The position numbers were made by a program, and so were the translations under genes. From NCBI GenBank assembly GCA_964392725.1, contig CAYMPW010000018.1, forward strand, positions 1 through 28,312: a stretch of 28,312 bases of DNA. Direction: 5' to 3'. Positions 23,614 to 28,312 of this stretch are shown here, piece after piece; the stretch's first letter is position 1; every line of letters begins with the position of its first letter. Source of the stretch: CAYMPW01 sp964392725. Lineage in GTDB: Archaea > Thermoplasmatota > Thermoplasmata > Methanomassiliicoccales > Methanomethylophilaceae. The notes below the pieces were generated by a model. That model made no database searches and was not told where the DNA came from. It saw only the letters and a list, made by a program, of their open reading frames with translations.

Positions 23614-23643
23614 CGCGCCCGCCATTTATCGCGTGCGGGCGCG
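23614..23643 (+). terminator. GC-rich hairpin terminator
   Basis: Perfect 9-bp stem CGCGCCCGC/GCGGGCGCG with a 12-base loop, followed by a T run that doubles as the valS TATA region. Confidence 0.8.
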
Positions 23644-23649
23644 CAAACC

Positions 23650-23658
23650 TTTTTTATA
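23650..23658 (+). promoter_or_regulatory. TATA box of valS
   Basis: TTTTTTATA, about 25 bases before the ATG, predicts a leaderless or nearly leaderless message. It abuts the terminator of the preceding gene. Confidence 0.5.
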
Positions 23659-23679
23659 CCCTTTATATTAAGGCACATT

Positions 23680-26289
23680 ATGTCGCAATATGATTCTGCT
23701 TCCATCGAAGGCCGTTGGCAAAAGATGTGGCGTGAAGAAGCAATTTATCGTTTTGATCCAAAATCAGAAAAGAAGATTTACAGCATTGATAACCCTCCGA
23801 GATATACATCGGGTCCACTCCACCTTGGACACGCAACCGGATACTCGCTTATCGATTTTGCCGCACGTTACAGAAGAATGCGCGGACAGAATGTTTTCTT
23901 CCCCCTTTGTTTCGATGTTAACGGTACACCTATTGAAGTTAAAGTCGAAAAGAAACATGGAATCACAAAACTCGATCTTCCCAGAAAAGAATACAGAAAT
24001 CTCTGCAGTGAATATGCTAACTCCTTTATCGAGGAAATGACACACCACTTCGAAATTTTGGGAGAGAGTATGGATCCCAGCATCTACTATCAGACTGATG
24101 CACCTTACTACAGACGCGTTACACAGGTTTCATTCTGCAAACTTTTTGACAAGGGATTGGTTTACAAAGGTAATTTCCCCGTAAACTGGTGCCCCAGATG
24201 TATGACGGCACTTGCTGATGCAGAAGTTGAATACGAAGATAACGTCAACAAATTAAATTACATTAAATTCCAGATTGACGGAGAAGACGGAGTCGTAATG
24301 GTAGCGACAACCAGACCTGAACTTCTCTGTACATGCAAAGTCGTTGCGATTCACCCCGACGACAAGGAAAAACAACACCTTGTAGGAAAGAAACTTATCA
24401 CACCTCTCTACGGAAGGAAAGTAGAAGTTATTTCCGATCCAAAGGTTGACCCCAACTACGGTACAGGAAACGTTATGATCTGTACGATCGGTGACAAGGA
24501 AGATCTCGAATGGGTTATGAAATACCACCTTGAGATGGAAAAGGGAATCGATGAAATGGGTCGCATGACAGAACTTGCAGGAAAATATGCAGGTATGCCT
24601 GTCAAAGAAGCACGTGAGGCAGCAATCGTTGACCTCAGAGATGCAGGAATTCTTGTTAAACAGGAAGACAACCCACAGAATGTTTCCATTTGCTGGAGAT
24701 GCCACACACCTATCGAATTCTTGCAGGTTCCCCAGTGGTTCCTTAAAACAACCGAATTCAAAAAGGAAGTTCTCGCAAAAGCCGATGAAATCAAATGGTA
24801 CCCCGAATTCATGAAGATTAGACTTCAGGATTGGGTCAACTCCCTTGAATGGGATTGGGTTCTCAGCAGACAGCGTATTTTCGCAACACCTATCCCCGTT
24901 TGGGAATGTGAAAAATGCGGACACGCAATATGTGCTGAAGAAAAACAATGCTACATCGACCCTACCGAAGATGCACCACCTATGGACAAATGTCCCGAAT
25001 GCGGTGGAAATCTTATCGGATGCACAGATGTGTTCGACACATGGATGGATTCTTCTGGATCTGCACTTTACAACACATTCTGGGAGAGAGACGATGAACT
25101 TCACCAGAAAATGTTCCCTATGTCCATGAGGCCTCAGTCTCACGACATTATCAGGACCTGGGCATTCTATTCCATCCTTAGAAGCAACCAGATGAAGAAT
25201 CAGATTCCATGGGAAGATATCATGGTTCACGGTTTCATCATGTCTCCTGACGGAACACCTATGCACTCTTCAATCGGAAACGTTATCGATCCGATTCCAA
25301 TCCTTGAAAACTACGGAGCAGATGCATTAAGGTATTATGCCGGAACATGTGCACTCGGTATCGATCACGCATTCAGAGAGAAAGATGTTATCCGCGGAAG
25401 AAAACTCTGCAACAAGATTTTCAACCTCGGACAGTTCGTCGGTCGTTTCTTCGATTCAAAACCCGCAGAATGCAAAGACCTCAGAGCTTCAGACAAATGG
25501 ATTATCAGCGCATATTCCGATGTTGTAAAATCCGCAACCGAAGCACTTGAGATTTATCAGTTCGATAAAGCTCTCAGAGAAATCGAAGGTTTCATTTGGC
25601 ATGAATTCGCAGACCACTATGTTGAAATGGTAAAATCCAGAAAGGATGATGCTGTAAAATACACATTGTACAACGTGTTCCTCGGATGTGTCAAACTTAT
25701 GGCACCATTTATGCCCCACGTAACCGAAGATGTATATCAGGAACACTTCGTTGCATACGAAGGTGTAAAGAGTCTTCACCTTACTTCATGGCCTGAACCC
25801 ATCTTTGAAGATGCAAAAGCCATGGAAGTCGGAGATTGCCTCAAAGACATCATTTCAGCCATTCGCGGTTGGAAATCCGAGAAGAAAGTTCCACTCAACG
25901 CAGAACTCGAACTCGTTGAACTTATCGGAGCAGACGCTGAAATTCTCGAAGAAGCAAAACTCGATCTTCTTGAAACTGTAAAAGCCAAGAAATTAGAGAT
26001 TGTAACTTCCGCAGAATTGGATGAGGATATTTGCGGAGTAAAACCCGTACATGCAAAACTCGGTCCTGCGTTCAAAGCACAGGCAAAAGGAATTGTAGCT
26101 GCAATAGCTTCAATGAACCCCGCAGACGTTGCTAAAGCCCTCGAAGAAGGTCCTTTAACCCTTGATATCGACGGTGAATCCGTTGAACTCGGTGCAGAGT
26201 TCCTTGAATTGGAAAAACGCCTTACACTTGGTGGTAAAGCTGTTGAAACAATTCAGGTTGGCAACATCCTCATTGCTATCGAGCAATAA
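23680..26289 (+). CDS. valS: Valyl-tRNA synthetase (archaeal type)
   Basis: Class I synthetase charging tRNA-Val. The HIGH motif is H48-L-G-H51 in TSGPLHLGHATG. The CP1 editing domain has TTRPELLCT. Zinc-like motifs CPRC (near 170), CWRC and the CEKCGH...CPECGG pair are present. DTWMDSSGSAL and the DWVLSRQRIF segment are typical. The KMSKS loop is unusual: it reads P527-M-H-S-S-I-G-N534, lacking both lysines. Length of 869 residues fits archaeal ValRS, and the C-terminal anticodon domain is complete. The protein begins YDSASIEGRWQKMW, as in the family. Confidence 0.93.
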   Translation: MSQYDSASIEGRWQKMWREEAIYRFDPKSEKKIYSIDNPPRYTSGPLHLGHATGYSLIDFAARYRRMRGQNVFFPLCFDVNGTPIEVKVEKKHGITKLDLPRKEYRNLCSEYANSFIEEMTHHFEILGESMDPSIYYQTDAPYYRRVTQVSFCKLFDKGLVYKGNFPVNWCPRCMTALADAEVEYEDNVNKLNYIKFQIDGEDGVVMVATTRPELLCTCKVVAIHPDDKEKQHLVGKKLITPLYGRKVEVISDPKVDPNYGTGNVMICTIGDKEDLEWVMKYHLEMEKGIDEMGRMTELAGKYAGMPVKEAREAAIVDLRDAGILVKQEDNPQNVSICWRCHTPIEFLQVPQWFLKTTEFKKEVLAKADEIKWYPEFMKIRLQDWVNSLEWDWVLSRQRIFATPIPVWECEKCGHAICAEEKQCYIDPTEDAPPMDKCPECGGNLIGCTDVFDTWMDSSGSALYNTFWERDDELHQKMFPMSMRPQSHDIIRTWAFYSILRSNQMKNQIPWEDIMVHGFIMSPDGTPMHSSIGNVIDPIPILENYGADALRYYAGTCALGIDHAFREKDVIRGRKLCNKIFNLGQFVGRFFDSKPAECKDLRASDKWIISAYSDVVKSATEALEIYQFDKALREIEGFIWHEFADHYVEMVKSRKDDAVKYTLYNVFLGCVKLMAPFMPHVTEDVYQEHFVAYEGVKSLHLTSWPEPIFEDAKAMEVGDCLKDIISAIRGWKSEKKVPLNAELELVELIGADAEILEEAKLDLLETVKAKKLEIVTSAELDEDICGVKPVHAKLGPAFKAQAKGIVAAIASMNPADVAKALEEGPLTLDIDGESVELGAEFLELEKRLTLGGKAVETIQVGNILIAIEQ

Positions 26290-26297
26290 ACAAATTT

Positions 26298-26313
26298 CCG
26301 GGCTTCGGCCCGG
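26298..26313 (+). terminator. TTCG-loop hairpin terminator after valS
   Basis: CCGGGC-TTCG-GCCCGG stem-loop followed by CTTTATTTTT, eight bases after the valS stop. Same design as the terminator after the Rh-channel gene. Confidence 0.85.
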
Positions 26314-26334
26314 CTTTATTTTTACGGTGATATT

Positions 26335-26646
26335 ATGATTGAAACTGTATACGACATACCTATTTCAAAAGAAGAAACAAGAAATGCTGTTTTTGAAGAT
26401 GAAACTTTACACCTGGTACACATGGTGATTGCACCCGGCGACGGAATGCCTGTTCATAACGTAAGATATGACATATGCATGGTTGTAACAAACGGAACAC
26501 TTTCCATCGATCTTGAAGATAATGGATTCAATGATCACGAAGCAAGAAAAGTCGTAAGAATCCCATTTGGTACAAAAATGGATGCAAGAAACAGAGGAAA
26601 AGAACCTCTGGAACTTTTGATTTTCAAAACACCCGCCAAATCATGA
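26335..26646 (+). CDS. Small cupin-domain protein
   Basis: Protein of 103 residues with a single cupin-like barrel: LVHMVIAPGDGMPVHNVRYDICMVV, then TLSIDLEDN, ending RIPFGTKMDARNRGKEPLELLIFKTP. The first motif keeps G-x-x-x-P-x-H but only one histidine at the usual metal site, so metal binding is doubtful. Function unknown. A full GGTGAT ribosome binding site lies three bases before the ATG. The last six bases overlap the convergent pdxT gene. Confidence 0.75.
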   Translation: MIETVYDIPISKEETRNAVFEDETLHLVHMVIAPGDGMPVHNVRYDICMVVTNGTLSIDLEDNGFNDHEARKVVRIPFGTKMDARNRGKEPLELLIFKTPAKS

Positions 26647-27216
26647 TTTGACGGCTTCAACCATTTTTATAAAATATGAATGAACGGAAAAATCCGTTGT
26701 GAGTTCCGGGTGGAAAGCGGTAACCAATTGATTACCACACTTGGCCGCAACGATTTTTCCATCAACCTCTGCCAAAGATTCGGCATTGGATCCGATTGAT
26801 TCCATAATTGGAGCACGAATGAATTCCATTGGAATATTTCCAATTCCTTTGAACTCGCCTTCATACGAAAAACTTCCGAGTTGTCTTCCGAAGGCATTGC
26901 GACGGACAACCGCGGGGAAAGTTGCAAGATGCGTTCTATTATCGTTTACAATTGCATCGGATAACAAAATCATACCTGCACATGTTCCGAATACAGGAAG
27001 TCCCGCCTGAATCATTTCTCTAAGCGGGACGAGCATGTCCTGTTCACGGAGTAACTTGCCGATTACGGTACTTTCTCCTCCCGGTATAATGAGAGCATCC
27101 ATTTTCAAATCGAGATCTTTAAGATTCCTGATTTGGTGATGTCCCACATTCAAAGAATCGAGAACAGATTCGTGTTCTGCGAAAGCACCTTGTACGGCAA
27201 GTACTCCGATTTCCAT
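26641..27216 (-). CDS. pdxT: Pyridoxal 5'-phosphate synthase glutaminase subunit
   Basis: Class I glutamine amidotransferase that supplies ammonia to PdxS. Motifs: GVLAVQGAFAEH at the N-terminus, IIPGGEST, the nucleophile cysteine in FGTCAGM, and the catalytic His/Glu in FHPELT. Length of 191 residues is standard. Its ATG shares one base with the pdxS stop (TGATG), indicating coupled translation with pdxS. Confidence 0.96.
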   Translation of the reverse strand: MEIGVLAVQGAFAEHESVLDSLNVGHHQIRNLKDLDLKMDALIIPGGESTVIGKLLREQDMLVPLREMIQAGLPVFGTCAGMILLSDAIVNDNRTHLATFPAVVRRNAFGRQLGSFSYEGEFKGIGNIPMEFIRAPIMESIGSNAESLAEVDGKIVAAKCGNQLVTAFHPELTTDFSVHSYFIKMVEAVKS

Positions 27217-28091
27217 CAGAGACCGCGCTCCGCCATAATGATGTCGATTTCCTGTTCGTTGATACCGACCATTGCGGGTCCGAGATCTTCGGACAATTTG
27301 GCGAGAAGATCTGCGTCTTTGTAATTGGTAACCGCTTTTACTATAGCAGCTGCACGTTTTTCTGGGTTACCGGATTTGAAAATACCGGATCCTACGAATA
27401 CTCCTTCTGCTCCGAGCTGCATCATAAGTGCCGCATCTGCAGGTGTTGCGACTCCGCCTGCTGCAAAGTTAACAACCGGGATTCTTCCGTTGTCGTGCAC
27501 ATATGTTACAAGATCCAAAGGTACCTGAAGCTGTTTTGCGACTTCGTACAATTCATCTTCGGATGTAGACGTAATTCTACGAATTTCTGCATTCATGGCT
27601 CTCATGTGTCTAACAGCCTGAACAACATCTCCAGTTCCGGGTTCTCCTTTTGTTCTGATCATGGATGCGCCTTCGGCGATGCGCCTGAGTGCTTCTCCGA
27701 GGTTTTTGGCACCGCATACGAAAGGTACCTGGAACTGTTTTTTATCAATGTGATAAACATCATCCGCAGGGGACAAAACTTCACTTTCATCGATATAATC
27801 GATTTCGAGTGCCTGAAGAATCTGAGCTTCTACAAAGTGTCCGATACGGACTTTTGCCATGACTGGAATGGAAACCGTGTCCTGAATTCCTTTTATCATA
27901 CGGGGATCGCTCATTCTTGAAACTCCGCCTGCTGCGCGAATGTCGGCAGGAATTCTTTCGAGTGCCATAACTGCACAAGCACCTGCATCTTCGGCAATGT
28001 GTGCCTGTTCGGGAGTTGTTACATCCATAATAACTCCGCCTTTCAACATCTGAGCAAGTTCTTTGTTTAATCCGTATCTGTTTTCAGTCAC
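27216..28091 (-). CDS. pdxS: Pyridoxal 5'-phosphate synthase lyase subunit
   Basis: Forms PLP from ribose 5-phosphate, glyceraldehyde 3-phosphate and ammonia. The first catalytic lysine is in PVMAKVRIGHFVEA, the second in RTKGEPGTGDVV. GGVATPADAALMMQLGAEGVFVGSGIFKS is the phosphate-binding end of the barrel. Length of 291 residues is normal. The start is GTG, preceded on the minus strand by GAGATGAT (one mismatch to GAGGTGAT) three bases away. Adjacent upstream promoter has a striking inverted repeat. Confidence 0.96.
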   Translation of the reverse strand: MTENRYGLNKELAQMLKGGVIMDVTTPEQAHIAEDAGACAVMALERIPADIRAAGGVSRMSDPRMIKGIQDTVSIPVMAKVRIGHFVEAQILQALEIDYIDESEVLSPADDVYHIDKKQFQVPFVCGAKNLGEALRRIAEGASMIRTKGEPGTGDVVQAVRHMRAMNAEIRRITSTSEDELYEVAKQLQVPLDLVTYVHDNGRIPVVNFAAGGVATPADAALMMQLGAEGVFVGSGIFKSGNPEKRAAAIVKAVTNYKDADLLAKLSEDLGPAMVGINEQEIDIIMAERGL

Positions 28092-28119
28092 TGAATCATC
28101 TCGATTTGTCTTAGCTCCC

Positions 28120-28152
28120 CATCCAAAATGTGCTATATAGATTGTTTGGATG
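28120..28152 (-). promoter_or_regulatory. Promoter/operator of pdxST
   Basis: A perfect 8-bp inverted repeat, CATCCAAA (28120-28127) and TTTGGATG (28145-28152), encloses 17 bases containing the self-complementary TATA box CTATATAG (28133-28140). A dimeric protein bound here would compete directly with TBP. Transcription should start near 28113. Confidence 0.65.
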
Positions 28153-28197
28153 AGAAAATAAATACGGAAAATAATTAAAAAATGGACAAATCAAAAA

Positions 28198-28215
28198 GGA
28201 GGTTTTTAAGCCTCC
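28198..28215 (-). terminator. Terminator of the gene at the right edge
   Basis: GGAGG/CCTCC stem with an 8-base loop, followed on the minus strand by a T run (28193-28197). It lies about 28 bases after the stop of the partial gene. Confidence 0.7.
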
Positions 28216-28242
28216 GAATTGATTTAAAATATTCCAAAATAC

Positions 28243-28312
28243 TTAATTCTGGACAACTTTCACACGGATTTGTTTACCCTTGTGTTTAGTTTTGGTAAGA
28301 TCCATAGTCATT
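28243..28312 (-). CDS. 3' end of an unidentified gene (partial)
   Basis: Minus-strand open frame ending in TAA and running off the window edge. The visible last 22 residues, MTMDLTKTKHKGKQIRVKVV then QN, are strongly basic. An ATG at 28309-28311 could be the true start of a very short protein, but truncation by the window is more likely. The terminator hairpin just downstream supports a real gene. Family not recognisable from this fragment. Confidence 0.5.
   Translation of the reverse strand, partial: MTMDLTKTKHKGKQIRVKVVQN

Noticed and set aside
24253..25266. 337-residue minus-strand frame inside valS
   Set aside because: Long because of codon bias in the valS sense strand; Cys/Phe/His-rich translation and no family match.
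1..28312. CRISPR arrays, insertion sequences, tRNA or rRNA genes
   Set aside because: No regularly spaced repeats, transposase frames, cloverleaf-like segments or rRNA-like stretches were seen on either strand.

Overview
This window looks like a dense chromosomal segment of a methanogenic euryarchaeon. The evidence is an archaeal-type GlyRS and ValRS, a BchI/BchD-like metallochelatase pair, an archaeal RNA-binding protein of the COG1325 type, TATA-box promoters with short or absent leaders, and Shine-Dalgarno sites of the GGAGG and GGTGAT kinds. All 31 stop codons I could assign are TAA (17) or TGA (14), and none is TAG. With moderate A+T content, this points to a lineage that decodes UAG as pyrrolysine, most plausibly Methanomassiliicoccales (Thermoplasmata) or a Methanosarcina relative. 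That placement is inference. I see no rRNA, tRNA, CRISPR or insertion sequence, and no gene-free stretch longer than about 300 bases.

Layout, left to right. (1) Two overlapping AAA+/vWA chelatase subunits behind a promoter carrying a 10-bp inverted repeat. (2) A membrane channel that is clearly of the Rh branch of the Amt/Rh family, behind a leader of about 180 nt with several predicted hairpins. A small orphan protein and a convergent two-ACT-domain protein follow. (3) A four-gene arginine operon on the minus strand, argC-argJ-argB-argD, with 1 to 4 base stop/start overlaps or a 2-base gap. (4) An A+T-rich block of three plus-strand genes: two paralogous two-TM proteins flanking an ACT-ACT-metallo-beta-lactamase protein. 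(5) A COG1325-type RNA-binding protein converging on a CNNM/CorC-type CBS membrane protein. Their 3' ends overlap by 62 bases in a palindrome that encodes LPPEEE on both strands. (6) A set of small genes: membrane protein, YdbC/PC4-like ssDNA-binding protein, helical-repeat zinc-ribbon protein, CxxC protein and PAS protein. (7) A TrxR-like ferredoxin-NADP reductase facing a 54-residue 2x[4Fe-4S] ferredoxin. (8) An operon usp - four-CBS protein - glyS, then a CBS protein with an HPF-like C-terminus (a candidate ribosome hibernation factor), then valS. (9) A cupin protein converging on the pdxS-pdxT pyridoxal-phosphate synthase operon, whose TATA box lies inside an 8-bp inverted repeat. (10) The 3' end of an unidentified gene at the right edge.

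The genes serve amino-acid and cofactor supply (arginine, PLP, a chelated metal tetrapyrrole), ammonium/CO2 transport, redox, and translation with energy sensing. In the 19.2-26.3 kb stretch two tRNA synthetases are interleaved with a universal stress protein and two CBS proteins, so translation genes sit beside likely adenine-nucleotide sensors. Transcription units commonly end in compact GC hairpins, two of them with perfect TTCG loops, followed by T-rich DNA.
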